Assembly (NCBI RefSeq): GCF_000155955.1
Contig: NZ_GG697141.2
Location: 937,270-1,001,269, forward strand
From: Mitsuokella multacida DSM 20544
Lineage (GTDB): Bacteria > Bacillota > Negativicutes > Selenomonadales > Selenomonadaceae
Length of the DNA stretch: 64,000 bases
Direction of reading: 5' to 3'
Part shown: piece by piece, positions 17,773 to 27,057 of the stretch
Numbering within the stretch: position 1 is the first letter of the stretch
Layout: every line of letters begins with the position of its first letter
Program-made: the position numbers and the translations under genes
Notes under the pieces: generated by a model
The model's input: only the letters and a program-made list of their open reading frames with translations
What the model was told of the DNA's origin: nothing
Database searches by the model: none

Positions 17773-19236
17773 ATGAGTTTAAAACTGAAATCCGGTTTTA
17801 CGTTCGACTACGACAATCTTTACGGTGAAGGCAAAGTCACGGAAGCGGACCTCAAATCCTACGAAGAAGACCTCAAGAAAGCACATGAGGCGATGAAGGT
17901 CATGCGCGAGACGGGCTTCATCCGCGCGCATCTCTCGAAGGATGGCGAACCGGAAAAAGTCCTGTTCTCCCAGCTGCCGTATGTCGAGGAAGGCCATCTG
18001 AACAGCCCGAACTCTTTAAAGCACCTGCAGGAGCTGACGGATCACGTCAAGGACAACGTCGATGTCGTCGTCTCGATGGGTATCGGCGGCTCGTACCTCG
18101 GCGATAAAGTCCTCTTCGACGTGCAGTGCGGCGCTTACTGGAATGAGCTTCCGAAGGAAGAGCGCAATGGCTTCCCGAAGGTCTACTTCAGCGGCAACAA
18201 CATCGACCCGCGCAGCACGGGCGACCTCATCCATCACCTCGAGAACGAGTCCAAGATCCTCCAGTATCATGAGAAGCGCAATCTCAAGGTCCTGCTGCTC
18301 GTCATCTCGAAGTCTGGTGGCACGCTCGACACGATGTCGAACTTCATGGTCGTCTACGACGCCCTGCAGAAGTTCCCGGGCATCGACGTCGAAGTCGTCG
18401 CGGTCACGGACCCGAACATGGAGAACCAGACACTCCTCAAGAAGCTGGCTATCGAGAAGGGCTGGCCGCAGTACGCTGTACCGGACGGTGTCGGCGGACG
18501 TTTCTCCATCTTCTGTGAAGTCGGCCTCTCGCTGGCTGCCTGCATCGGCTTTGACATCAAGAGCTTCCTCGACGGTGCCAAGGACATGGACAAGGCCTGC
18601 CAGAACGACGATATCTGGCAGAACCCGGCCATGCTCAACGCAGCGCTGAAGTTCGCTGCTTCGGAGAAGCACGGCCGCGACATCGAGGTCATGATGCCGT
18701 ATGGCGATTACCTCAAGTCCGTCTCCGAGTGGTACATCCAGTTGCTCGCAGAATCCCTCGGCAAGCAGTTCAACAAAGAGGGCAAGGAAGTCTGCTACGG
18801 CCGCACGCCGCTCGTCGCTGTCGGCACGACGGACATGCACTCCCAGACGCAGCAGCATCAGGAAGGCAAGCTCAACAAGGTCGTACAGTTCGTCAAGATT
18901 GAGAACTGGGCAAACGACCTCGAGATCCCGAATGTCTTCCCGGAGGCCAAGAAGCTGGCTGACATCTCCGGCGTCACGATGAGCGAGGCCCTCGAGGTCG
19001 CCCGCCAGTCGAACGCCGATGCGCTCGCATCGAACAAGCGCTACAACGCATGCTTCTCGCTGCCGGAGCTCAATGCTTACCACCTTGGTGAACTCCTCTA
19101 CATGCTCGCCATGAGCGTTGCCTACGAGGGCGAACTCGCTGATGTCGATGCCTTCAACCAGCCGGGCGTCGAGTCCTACAAGCGCATCATGGGACCGAAA
19201 CTCCAGGCACTCAAGGCTGCAAAGGCTGCAAAATAA
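17773..19236 (+). CDS. pgi: Glucose-6-phosphate isomerase
   Basis: Pgi interconverts glucose-6-phosphate and fructose-6-phosphate. The SIS-fold protein (487 aa) shows VVVSMGIGGSYLGDK, the phosphate-binding ISKSGGTLDTM, the PROSITE-like VGGRFSIFCEVGLSLAA and the late His/Gln region DMHSQTQQHQEG. GAGGAG precedes the ATG. It has a clear promoter upstream and a terminator downstream, so it is probably a single-gene transcript. Confidence 0.95.
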   Translation: MSLKLKSGFTFDYDNLYGEGKVTEADLKSYEEDLKKAHEAMKVMRETGFIRAHLSKDGEPEKVLFSQLPYVEEGHLNSPNSLKHLQELTDHVKDNVDVVVSMGIGGSYLGDKVLFDVQCGAYWNELPKEERNGFPKVYFSGNNIDPRSTGDLIHHLENESKILQYHEKRNLKVLLLVISKSGGTLDTMSNFMVVYDALQKFPGIDVEVVAVTDPNMENQTLLKKLAIEKGWPQYAVPDGVGGRFSIFCEVGLSLAACIGFDIKSFLDGAKDMDKACQNDDIWQNPAMLNAALKFAASEKHGRDIEVMMPYGDYLKSVSEWYIQLLAESLGKQFNKEGKEVCYGRTPLVAVGTTDMHSQTQQHQEGKLNKVVQFVKIENWANDLEIPNVFPEAKKLADISGVTMSEALEVARQSNADALASNKRYNACFSLPELNAYHLGELLYMLAMSVAYEGELADVDAFNQPGVESYKRIMGPKLQALKAAKAAK

Positions 19237-19291
19237 ACAAGATATACCCGAGGCTTATCTGTGGCAGACACAGACGCAGTCAAAGGCACAG

Positions 19292-19325
19292 GAAAGGCTC
19301 TGTCCGTTTGGCAGAGCCTTTCTTC
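19292..19325 (+). terminator. Intrinsic terminator after pgi
   Basis: GAAAGGCTCTG and CAGAGCCTTTC pair over 11 bp around an 8-nt loop, followed by TTCATT. Confidence 0.75.
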
Positions 19326-19381
19326 ATTACAGTTGAAGTCAGAATAATGAAAATATAAAATACAAAGAGGGGAGGATGACG

Positions 19382-20020
19382 ATGCACGTCGAGCCGAAGC
19401 ATATCGTCACTGGTGCTGTGATGACAGTCCTGCTCGCGCTCTTCCTGTTCTGGCAGGGGGATGCGGACGGCATGGACCAGCAGCCCGTGCAGATGGAGCA
19501 GGGTGCGTCGGATGGCAGATCGCCTGATCAGGCGGCCAAGAAGCAGATGGCTGCGCGCTACGAGAAGATACGCGGCATGGAGAGCCAGGTGGCCATCGAG
19601 GACCTGCGCAATCCGTTCTCGCCCGCACATGAGAAGCGCGGTGAAGCTGTAGCTGAGCCGACAAAGAATGAGGCGCTGCAGGGGAAGGCTGCTCCATCCA
19701 AGAAACAAGAAGCAGCGCGGCAGCAGGTCGCACCGCTGCCGCAAGAGGCGGGTACTGCCGCTGAAGCAGGACGTGTGACAACGCCTGCTGCGCAGTCCGT
19801 ACAGGCAGGGACAGATGGTGCGAAGGCCGTACTGGCCCTGCGCGGCATCGTGCAGGGCGGCGTGGAGCCGCTCGTCATCCTGTCGGACGGCAGGACGAGC
19901 CAATCGCTTGCGGTCGGCGAGCGCTTCCTCGCCTATGAGGTCGTCGAGATCGGCAGGACGGGCGTGCGGCTGCGCGGACCTGAGGGCGAGATATGGCTGA
20001 CGATGGCCTCGTTCAGCTGA
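19382..20020 (+). CDS. PilP/GspC-like inner-membrane pilus/secretion protein
   Basis: A 212-aa bitopic protein with one N-terminal hydrophobic segment (VTGAVMTVLLALFLFW, residues 8-23), a charged and Ala/Gln-rich low-complexity linker (about 30-140), and a C-terminal beta-rich domain. The segments VLALRGIVQGG, SLAVGERFLAYEV and GVRLRGPEGEIWLTM resemble the PilP/GspC homology-region domain that contacts a secretin. Start 19382 is preferred to 19376 because the GGGGAGG site is too close to the latter. A secretin gene follows after 76 nt, which supports the role. No pilM, pilN or pilO is nearby. Confidence 0.7.
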   Translation: MHVEPKHIVTGAVMTVLLALFLFWQGDADGMDQQPVQMEQGASDGRSPDQAAKKQMAARYEKIRGMESQVAIEDLRNPFSPAHEKRGEAVAEPTKNEALQGKAAPSKKQEAARQQVAPLPQEAGTAAEAGRVTTPAAQSVQAGTDGAKAVLALRGIVQGGVEPLVILSDGRTSQSLAVGERFLAYEVVEIGRTGVRLRGPEGEIWLTMASFS

Positions 20021-20096
20021 GCCGCATAGATCAAACGCATAGTTCGAGAGAGAAAAGAAGTAGAAAAGAGGTAGATGGGGAGAAGGAGGCCAGGCG

Positions 20097-21389
20097 ATGA
20101 ACAGTTGGAAACGAGGATGGCAGGCCATCCTGCTCGGTGCTCTGCTGCTGGGCAGCAGCTGGGCGGAGGCAGCGCCGATTGAGATGCAGGTCGTCGAAGG
20201 CGATGTGCGCTCGGTGCTGCTGTCGCTGGCGCGGACTGCACACGAGAACATCGTGCTCGACGACAGCGTTGCGGGGACGGTGACGCTACATGCGACGGAG
20301 GAGCCAGCGAAGCTCCTGCGCATGATCGCTGCATCGAAAGGGCTCGTGCTTATCAAGGAGGGCTCGACGTATCTCGTGACGACGATGCCGCGGGCGGATG
20401 CGCTGCGGAGCGTGCATGTCTATCCCGTGCGTCACGCGGATCCAGCAGATCTTGCGCACGCGGCTGAACTGTCCCTGAAGAGTGTTGCAGGGGATAAGAC
20501 TGCGGATGGGCAGGAGACTGGCACAGCGCGCCGCGTCCTCGTCGACAGTGCGACGAACTCCGTGCTGTTCTATGGCACGGCAGCCGAGGCGGCCAACGTC
20601 GCGAAGGTCGTACAGCAGCTCGACCGCAAGCCGCGCCAGGTCTCGCTCGAGGCAAAGGTCCTGGCCCTCTCTAAGGATGCATCGAAGAAGCTCGGCGTTG
20701 AGTGGCAGTGGTCTTCTTTGCCGCAGTACCCGGATTTTGAGACGACGTACCGCCACAAGGGCTCGGCCAACGAAGTGCAGGAGAAGGAGATCAAGCGCCA
20801 TACGCAGGACGGCACGGTGCCGGGCATCATCCAGTTTGGCCGCGGTCCGGAGGGCGTGCCATTCGAGTTCTACTACAGCGCGACAATCCAGGCACTCGTG
20901 ACGCAAGGCAAGGCCAAGATGCTCGCGCGGCCGAACATCACGACAGTGCAGGGCAGGGAGGCGCTCATCAACATCGGCGGCGAGGTGCCCGTGCCGACGC
21001 AGTCTGTGACGAACAACACGACGACGACGACCTACACCTACCGGCAAGCCGGAATCATCCTGCGCTGCACGCCGCGCATCCACGAGGACGGCCGCATCAC
21101 GGCGACGGTGCACACGGAGGTCAGCTCGCCGCTCTACGTCGAGGACATCAAGGCCTACCGCTTCCAGAACCGCAGCGCCGACACGACGGTCAGCCTGCGC
21201 GACGGCGAGACGATGGTCATCGGCGGACTCATCGGCAGCGATGAGTCGCGCACGCTCTCGAAGATCCCGTTCCTCGGCGACCTGCCCATCCTCGGCAGCT
21301 TTTTCCGCAGCGTGCGCCAGAGCCGCTCCGAATCCGAGATCATGATCTTCCTGACGGCCCATGTCATCCCCGACGCGGGCGCGACCTGA
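20097..21389 (+). CDS. Secretin (PilQ/GspD-type outer-membrane pore)
   Basis: The protein has a signal peptide (residues 1-27, ending near SWAEAA), an N-terminal AMIN/STN-like domain (VVEGDVRSVLLSLART), an N1/NolW-like domain (VYPVRHADPADLAHA) and the C-terminal secretin domain. In the latter VPTQSVTNNT, TYRQAGIILRCTPR, DGETMVIGGLIGSDE and KIPFLGDLPILGSFFRS are characteristic. At 430 aa it is short for PilQ. A secretin implies an outer membrane. Paired with the PilP-like gene it may serve a type IV pilus or a secretion or uptake system whose other parts lie elsewhere. Confidence 0.88.
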   Translation: MNSWKRGWQAILLGALLLGSSWAEAAPIEMQVVEGDVRSVLLSLARTAHENIVLDDSVAGTVTLHATEEPAKLLRMIAASKGLVLIKEGSTYLVTTMPRADALRSVHVYPVRHADPADLAHAAELSLKSVAGDKTADGQETGTARRVLVDSATNSVLFYGTAAEAANVAKVVQQLDRKPRQVSLEAKVLALSKDASKKLGVEWQWSSLPQYPDFETTYRHKGSANEVQEKEIKRHTQDGTVPGIIQFGRGPEGVPFEFYYSATIQALVTQGKAKMLARPNITTVQGREALINIGGEVPVPTQSVTNNTTTTTYTYRQAGIILRCTPRIHEDGRITATVHTEVSSPLYVEDIKAYRFQNRSADTTVSLRDGETMVIGGLIGSDESRTLSKIPFLGDLPILGSFFRSVRQSRSESEIMIFLTAHVIPDAGAT

Positions 21390-21423
21390 GGCGATACAGA
21401 AAGACGTGCAAGAAAGACGAAAT

Positions 21424-21477
21424 CAGAAGCTTTGCGAAAAGTCATGCGGACTTTTGGACAGAGCTTCTTTTCTTTTG
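21424..21477 (+). terminator. Intrinsic terminator after the secretin gene
   Basis: A long interrupted hairpin: AGAAGCTTTG pairs with CAGAGCTTCT outside and AAAAGTC with GACTTTT inside, ending in TTTTCTTTT. Confidence 0.7.
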
Positions 21478-21562
21478 CATAAACATCCGTTATAATAAGA
21501 AGGTGATTACAATAAGTGAATGAGATTCGTAATTGATGAATGTTCAGGTTATAGGCGGGGGG

Positions 21563-22216
21563 ATGAGCGTGCAGTATCCAATCCATATGGAGATTGCGGG
21601 ACGCGTCTGCGTGGTCATAGGCGGTGGACGCGTCGCGGAGCGCAAGGCACACGTGCTGCTGCAGGCGGGCGCACATCTCATCGTCATCGCGCCGACGCTG
21701 ACGAATCTCCTCTATCAGGAGGCCTCGACGGGCTGCTTCTTCTGGCTGGCCCAGCCGTATGAGGCGGGCTTCCTGCAGCGCGTGCGCCCGTTCCTCGTCT
21801 TCTGCACCGCAGACAATCGCAAGGTCAACCGCATGGCGGCCGAGGAGGCGCGTGCAGCACACGCGCTCGTCAACGTGGCCGACGAGCCGGGGCTCTCGGA
21901 TTTCTTCGTGCCGGCAAGCATCCGGCGCGACCGCTTCCTGCTGACCATCGGCACGGGCGGCCTGAGTCCCGCTTTCTCGCGGAGCTTGCGAGAGCAGCTC
22001 GAGCAGGCCTTCCCGCCGGCCTTCGGGCTCTGGATTGAGAGGCTTTCTGCCATCCGCCAGGAGATGAAGGAGAAGCTGCCGACGAGCGATGACCGGCAGG
22101 CGTTCTGGCGCATGGCACTGTCGCGGGATATCATGGAGTTAGTCAAGGCCGGTCGTTTGAACCGGGCGGAGGTAATGATTCGACATGCAATTATTGATTT
22201 TAGGCCTAAATCATAA
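21563..22216 (+). CDS. Precorrin-2 dehydrogenase / sirohydrochlorin ferrochelatase-type protein
   Basis: This corresponds to the N-terminal half of CysG, or SirC/Met8p: NAD-dependent oxidation of precorrin-2 on the sirohaem branch. YPIHMEIAGRVCVVIGGGRVAERKA contains the NAD-binding GGGxVA motif at the start. VNVADEPGLSDFFVPASIRR and TIGTGGLSPAFSRSLRE follow, both diagnostic. Start 21563 fits homology and has a G-rich site. In-frame starts at 21533-21536 exist but have no clear site. TATAAT at 21491-21496 may be its -10 box. It overlaps hemA by 32 nt and heads the haem operon, replacing the HemX found in Bacillus. Confidence 0.85.
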   Translation: MSVQYPIHMEIAGRVCVVIGGGRVAERKAHVLLQAGAHLIVIAPTLTNLLYQEASTGCFFWLAQPYEAGFLQRVRPFLVFCTADNRKVNRMAAEEARAAHALVNVADEPGLSDFFVPASIRRDRFLLTIGTGGLSPAFSRSLREQLEQAFPPAFGLWIERLSAIRQEMKEKLPTSDDRQAFWRMALSRDIMELVKAGRLNRAEVMIRHAIIDFRPKS

Positions 22217-23504
22217 GACGGCACCGGTGGAGGTGCGCGAGCACTTCTCGATTTCCCGGCAGTCCGTCCGCGATGGCCTGGAAAATCTCAATGAATACGA
22301 GGGAATATCGGAGGCCGTCGTGCTCTCGACCTGCAACCGCAGCGAGATGTACGCCGTCGTCGACGATGCGAAGGAAGACATCGCGACGCTCAAGCAGTTC
22401 CTGTTCGACCTGACGGGCAACGATGAGGATATCGACGCTTACCTCTACTCGTTCGTCGACGAGGAATGCATCCGCCACCTCTTCAACGTGGCCTCGAGCC
22501 TCGATTCGCTCGTGCTCGGCGAAGGGCAGATCCTCTCGCAGGTCAAGGAGGCGTATGCGATCGCGCGCGAGGCGGGCACGACGAGCACGGTGCTTAACAC
22601 GCTCTTCCACCGCGCCATTGCGACGGGCAAGCGCGTGCGCACGGAGACGCGCATCGCCTACAACTCGGTTTCGGTAAGCTATGCGGCAGTCGAGCTCGCG
22701 CAGGAAAAGCTCGGCTCGCTTTCCGCTTCGAATGCGCTGATCTTCGGCGCGGGCAAGATGGCCGAGCTCACGGCGCAGCACCTCGTCGCGCACGGCGTGC
22801 GCAAGATCTACGTGGCCAACCGCCACATCGAGAAGGCAGAGCAGCTGGCCGCGGAGTTCGGCGGCGAGGCCGTCCCGTTCGAGGGCGCGCTGAAGCAGGC
22901 GGTGGATGTCGATGTCATCGTGACGTCGACGGGTGCGCCGCACTACGTCGTCAAGCCCTGGGAGACGCGCCAGCTCATGACGAAGCGCAAGGGCAGGCCG
23001 CTTTTTTTCATCGACATCGCCGTGCCGCGCGACGTCGACCCGGAGGTCGAGAACATCAAGGGCGTGACGCTCTACAACATCGATGCCTTGGAGGCTGTCG
23101 TCGACGAACACAAGGAGGAACGGCAGCAGGAGGCGAAGCTCGCGCGTGCAATCGTGGAGGAGGAAGTGAAGTCCATCGAGGACAAGTTCCAGTACCTCTC
23201 TTTCCGCCCGCTGATGGCGCTGCTCTCGGAGCGCTGCGAGCGCATCCGCCTGCGCGAGATACGCCGCGCCTCGTCGAAGCTGCCGGACCTCACGAAGTCG
23301 GAGCGCCGGCAGATCGAGCACATGACGCGCATGATCGTGCGCAAGATCCTGCGCATGCCGATGATGAAGCTCAACGCTTCCGCCGGCACGCCGCAGGAAG
23401 CATTCTACATCGAGGCCATGCGGGCCTTGTTCAAACTGGACACCATAGGGGAGGCGGCGACGAGTGAAGAACGACACAATCGTTATCGGGACGCGAAGCA
23501 GTAA
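22185..23504 (+). CDS. hemA: Glutamyl-tRNA reductase
   Basis: HemA reduces the glutamate of Glu-tRNA to glutamate-1-semialdehyde, the first committed step of the C5 pathway. The signature LGLNHKTAPVEVREHF is at residues 6-21 and the catalytic Cys is in STCNRSEMY. The NADPH domain (ALIFGAGKMAELTA, near 185) and a C-terminal dimerisation helix region complete it at 439 aa. It overlaps the preceding sirC-type gene and the following hemC (41 nt), giving tight coupling. Its substrate comes from gltX and the tRNA-Glu genes at 0.7-2.4 kb. Confidence 0.96.
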   Translation: MQLLILGLNHKTAPVEVREHFSISRQSVRDGLENLNEYEGISEAVVLSTCNRSEMYAVVDDAKEDIATLKQFLFDLTGNDEDIDAYLYSFVDEECIRHLFNVASSLDSLVLGEGQILSQVKEAYAIAREAGTTSTVLNTLFHRAIATGKRVRTETRIAYNSVSVSYAAVELAQEKLGSLSASNALIFGAGKMAELTAQHLVAHGVRKIYVANRHIEKAEQLAAEFGGEAVPFEGALKQAVDVDVIVTSTGAPHYVVKPWETRQLMTKRKGRPLFFIDIAVPRDVDPEVENIKGVTLYNIDALEAVVDEHKEERQQEAKLARAIVEEEVKSIEDKFQYLSFRPLMALLSERCERIRLREIRRASSKLPDLTKSERRQIEHMTRMIVRKILRMPMMKLNASAGTPQEAFYIEAMRALFKLDTIGEAATSEERHNRYRDAKQ

Positions 23505-24411
23505 GCTCGCACTCTGGCAGGCGGACTATGTAGCGGATTGCCTTAGGAAGCGCTATCCAGAGCTGCGCGTCGAGAAAAAGCTCATGACGACGAAGGGCGA
23601 CAAGATCCTCGACGCGCCGCTCGCCAAGATCGGCGGCAAGGGGCTCTTCACGAAGGAGCTCGAGCAGGATATGCTCGCAGGCGGCATCGACATCGCGGTG
23701 CACAGCCTCAAGGACATGCCGACGGAGGTGCCGGAAGGACTCGTCATTTCCGCCATCACAGAGCGCTTTGACCCGGGCGACGCCGTCGTGAGCCCGAAGT
23801 ACAGAACACTTGAAAATCTGCCGCAGGGCGCGAAGGTCGGCACGTCGAGCCTGCGCCGCAAGGCACAGCTGCTGCACGCGCGTCCGGACCTGCAGATCTC
23901 GGACCTGCGCGGCAATGTCAACACGCGGCTCGAGAAGCTCGAGCGCGAGCACTTCGATGCCATCATCCTGGCCGTGGCCGGCCTCAAGCGCCTCGGCTTT
24001 GCTGACCGCATCACAGAGGTGCTGCCGCGCGAGATGGTGCTGCCCGCCGTCGGACAGGGGGCACTGGCCATCGAGACGCGCGAGAATGACCGTGAGGTCC
24101 GCAATCTCATCGCCTTCCTCAACGACGAGGCGACCGTGGCCTGTGCGAGGGCGGAGCGCGCCTTCCTGGCCCGCGTCGAGGGCGGCTGCCAGGTACCGGT
24201 CGGTGTCTATGCCGTGCCAGAGGCAGAGGGCCGCCTGCACGTCGAGGCGGTCATCGCCTCGCTCGACGGCGCGCGGCTCTACCGCGATGCTGCTGTGGGC
24301 AGCGCAGCAGAGGCCGAGTCGCTCGGCACGGCGCTTGCCGACAAGCTGCTCGCGATGGGCGGCATCGCAATCCTGCACGAGATCGGGCTGCTGCTCGACC
24401 GCAAGGCGTGA
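23464..24411 (+). CDS. hemC: Hydroxymethylbilane synthase (porphobilinogen deaminase)
   Basis: HemC joins four porphobilinogen units into hydroxymethylbilane. TRSSKLALWQAD opens the protein, followed by HSLKDMPTEVP, GTSSLRRKAQLL and the cofactor loop ARVEGGCQVPVGVYA, whose Cys carries the dipyrromethane. Length 315 aa is usual. The start is GTG at 23464 with a GGGAGG site nine bases upstream; it overlaps hemA by 41 nt. Confidence 0.96.
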   Translation: MKNDTIVIGTRSSKLALWQADYVADCLRKRYPELRVEKKLMTTKGDKILDAPLAKIGGKGLFTKELEQDMLAGGIDIAVHSLKDMPTEVPEGLVISAITERFDPGDAVVSPKYRTLENLPQGAKVGTSSLRRKAQLLHARPDLQISDLRGNVNTRLEKLEREHFDAIILAVAGLKRLGFADRITEVLPREMVLPAVGQGALAIETRENDREVRNLIAFLNDEATVACARAERAFLARVEGGCQVPVGVYAVPEAEGRLHVEAVIASLDGARLYRDAAVGSAAEAESLGTALADKLLAMGGIAILHEIGLLLDRKA

Positions 24412-24466
24412 CGGAGCCCGGTGCACTGACGATAGTCCAATCATTTGATAAGAGGAGAGTTTTATT

Positions 24467-25993
24467 ATGGCAGGTATGGTATATCTGGTCGGGGCGGGTC
24501 CTGGGGACTACCGCCTCATCAGCCTCAAGGCAGTGGACTGCCTGAAGAAGGCCGAGGTCGTCGTCTACGACCGCCTCGCGGATGACCGCATCCTCGGCTG
24601 GGCGCCGCGCGATGCGGAGTTCATCTACGTCGGCAAGGCCTCGAGCCACCACACGATGAAGCAGCCGGACATCAACCAGCTGCTCGTCGACAAGGCAAAA
24701 GAGGGCAAGACGGTCGTGCGCCTCAAGGGCGGCGACCCGTTTGTCTTCGGCCGCGGCGGCGAGGAGGGGCTGCTGCTCGAGGAGAACGGCCTGCCGTTCG
24801 AGGTCGTGCCGGGCATCACGTCGGCCATCTCGGTGCCGGCCTATGCCGGCATCCCTGTCACGCACCGCGGCATCGCGACGTCGTTCGCCGTCGTCACGGG
24901 CCATGAAGACCCGACAAAGGGCAAGAGCAACATCCGTTGGGACAAGCTCGCGACGGGCGTCGACACGCTCGTCTTCCTCATGGGCGTGGCCAATCTGCCG
25001 CACATCACGGCGGAGCTCATCGCGAATGGCCGTCCGGCTGATACGCCGGCCGCCGTCATCCGCTGGGGCACGAAGCCGGAGCAGGAGGTCCTCATGACGA
25101 CGGTCGGCAAGGCCGCCGAAGATGTCCAGCGGACGGGACTGAAGCCCCCGGCCATCTTCATCGTCGGTGAGGTCGTCAAACTGCGCGGCAAGCTGCAGTG
25201 GTTCGACAAGCTGAGCCAGAAGCCGTTCTTCGGCAAGACGGTGCTCGTCACGCGCGCGCGCAGCCAGGCCTCGAAGCTCACGGCCTGCCTCGAAGAGCTC
25301 GGCGCCCGCGTCATCGAGAAGCCAGCCATCGCGATTGCCGTGCCCGATGACGGCTATGCGGCCGTCGATGCGGCCATCGCGAAGCTCGACTCGTATCAGT
25401 GGCTGATCTTCACGAGCACGAACGGTGTCGAGCGCTTCATGCAGCGGCTCTTTGCCGCAGGCAAAGATGTCCGCGCGCTCGGCTATGCGAAGGTCGCGGC
25501 CATCGGCCAGACGACAGCAAAGAAGCTCCAATCATACGGCATCTGCGCCGATGTCGTGCCGCAGGAGTTCCGCGCTGAGGGCATCTTAGAATCGCTCAAG
25601 GGCAAGCTGCCGCCGCATGCGAAAATCCTCTTGCCGCGCGCCGCTGTTGCGCGCGAGATCCTGCCCGAGAAGCTGCGCGAGCAGGGCGCCGAAGTCGATG
25701 TCGTGCCGGTCTATCAGACGGTCATGGCAGAGACGAGTGAGGAGGAGCGGGCAGCTCTTCGCGAAGAGCTCGAGAACGGTGCGATTGACTTCGTGACGTT
25801 CACGAGCTCCTCGACCGTCGTGAATCTTGTCAAGCTGCTCGGCGGCATCGAGCCTCTCAAGGGCGTCAAGACGGCCTGCATCGGCCCCGTGACGGCCGAG
25901 ACAGCCCGCAAGCACGGCATCGAGCCCACTATCGTGGCCTCGCGCTACACCATCGAGGGCCTCGTCGAGGCCATGCGCGAAAGCCTCGCCTGA
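24467..25993 (+). CDS. cobA-hemD: Bifunctional uroporphyrinogen-III C-methyltransferase / uroporphyrinogen-III synthase
   Basis: The N-terminal half (about 1-245) is a SAM-dependent methyltransferase: VYLVGAGPGDYRLISLKA, VVRLKGGDPFVFGRGGEE, and THRGIATSFAVVTGHED. It converts uroporphyrinogen III to precorrin-2 for sirohaem and cobalamin. The C-terminal half (about 250-508) is HemD, which cyclises hydroxymethylbilane; KTVLVTRARSQASKL and FTSTNGVERFM are recognisable. Such cobA-hemD fusions are common in Firmicutes. With the sirC-type gene at the head of the operon this provides the sirohaem branch. Confidence 0.94.
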   Translation: MAGMVYLVGAGPGDYRLISLKAVDCLKKAEVVVYDRLADDRILGWAPRDAEFIYVGKASSHHTMKQPDINQLLVDKAKEGKTVVRLKGGDPFVFGRGGEEGLLLEENGLPFEVVPGITSAISVPAYAGIPVTHRGIATSFAVVTGHEDPTKGKSNIRWDKLATGVDTLVFLMGVANLPHITAELIANGRPADTPAAVIRWGTKPEQEVLMTTVGKAAEDVQRTGLKPPAIFIVGEVVKLRGKLQWFDKLSQKPFFGKTVLVTRARSQASKLTACLEELGARVIEKPAIAIAVPDDGYAAVDAAIAKLDSYQWLIFTSTNGVERFMQRLFAAGKDVRALGYAKVAAIGQTTAKKLQSYGICADVVPQEFRAEGILESLKGKLPPHAKILLPRAAVAREILPEKLREQGAEVDVVPVYQTVMAETSEEERAALREELENGAIDFVTFTSSSTVVNLVKLLGGIEPLKGVKTACIGPVTAETARKHGIEPTIVASRYTIEGLVEAMRESLA

Positions 25994-26074
25994 GAGAGAA
26001 GCACTTCATTCTGTTTTGCGATTGCCATGGCAGGTATCTGCCAGACATCTATGTATTTAGGAGATGTTGTTGTT

Positions 26075-27055
26075 ATGTATAACCAGAAGCTTCGTCCGCG
26101 CCGCATGCGCATCACGCCGGCCATGCGCGCCATGGTCCGGGAGACGACCCTTTCCGCAAAGGACTTCGTCTATCCGATCTTCGTCGTCCCGGGTGAGCAT
26201 GTCAAGGAAGAGATCCCGAGCATGCCGAACTGCTACCACCTCTCGGTCGACAACGCCGTCGAGCTCGCCAAGGAGATCGCCGCGCTCGGCATCCCCGCTG
26301 TCGAGGTCTTCGGTCTGCCGGAGTACAAGGATGCGGATGGCTCTTCGGCCTGGGATCCGACGAGCCCGGTGCAGCGCGCCATCAAGGCCATCAAGGCTAC
26401 CGTGCCAGAGCTCATGATCGTCGGCGACGTCTGCCTCTGCCAGTACACGACGCATGGCCACTGCGGCCATCTCGAAGGCCATTACGTCGACAATGACAAG
26501 ACGCTCAAGCTCCTGCAGAAGGTCGCCGTCTCGCAGGCTGAGGCCGGTGCCGACATCATCGCGCCGTCTGACATGATGGACGGCCGCGTCGCCGCCATCC
26601 GCGAGGCGCTCGACGAGCACGGCTTCCAGAACGTCTCCATCATGAGCTACGCCGTCAAGTACGCTTCGGGCTACTACGGTCCGTTCCGCGATGCGGCCGA
26701 CAGCGCGCCGCAGTTCGGCGACCGCCGCCAGTACCAGATGGACCCGGCCAACGCGCGCGAGGCGCTCAAGGAAGTCGACCTCGATGTCATGGAAGGCGCG
26801 GACATCATCATGGTCAAGCCAGCGCTCGCTTACCTCGACGTCGTGCGCCAGGTCCGCGACCACATCCATCATCCAGTCGCTGTCTACAATGTTAGCGGCG
26901 AGTACGCGATGGTCAAGGCCGCCGCGGCAAACGGCTGGATCGACGAGAAGCGCATCGTGCTCGAGACGCTGACGAGCATGAAGCGCGCCGGTGCGGACAT
27001 CATCATCACGTACCACGCGATGGATGCGGCAAGATGGCTTAAGGAAGAGGAATAA
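26075..27055 (+). CDS. hemB: Delta-aminolevulinic acid dehydratase (porphobilinogen synthase)
   Basis: HemB condenses two 5-aminolevulinate molecules to porphobilinogen. The zinc-type cysteine cluster is present ([16 protein letters not shown]), as are the Schiff-base lysines: one in [16 protein letters not shown] and one in [27 protein letters not shown] is another family marker. Start 26075 gives 326 aa and has AGGAG eleven bases upstream; the open frame to 26027 is not supported by homology. hemL begins two bases after its stop. Confidence 0.95.
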   Translation: MYNQKLRPRRMRITPAMRAMVRETTLSAKDFVYPIFVVPGEHVKEEIPSMPNCYHLSVDNAVELAKEIAALGIPAVEVFGLPEYKDADGSSAWDPTSPVQRAIKAIKATVPELMIVGDVCLCQYTTHGHCGHLEGHYVDNDKTLKLLQKVAVSQAEAGADIIAPSDMMDGRVAAIREALDEHGFQNVSIMSYAVKYASGYYGPFRDAADSAPQFGDRRQYQMDPANAREALKEVDLDVMEGADIIMVKPALAYLDVVRQVRDHIHHPVAVYNVSGEYAMVKAAAANGWIDEKRIVLETLTSMKRAGADIIITYHAMDAARWLKEEE

Positions 27056-27057
27056 AT

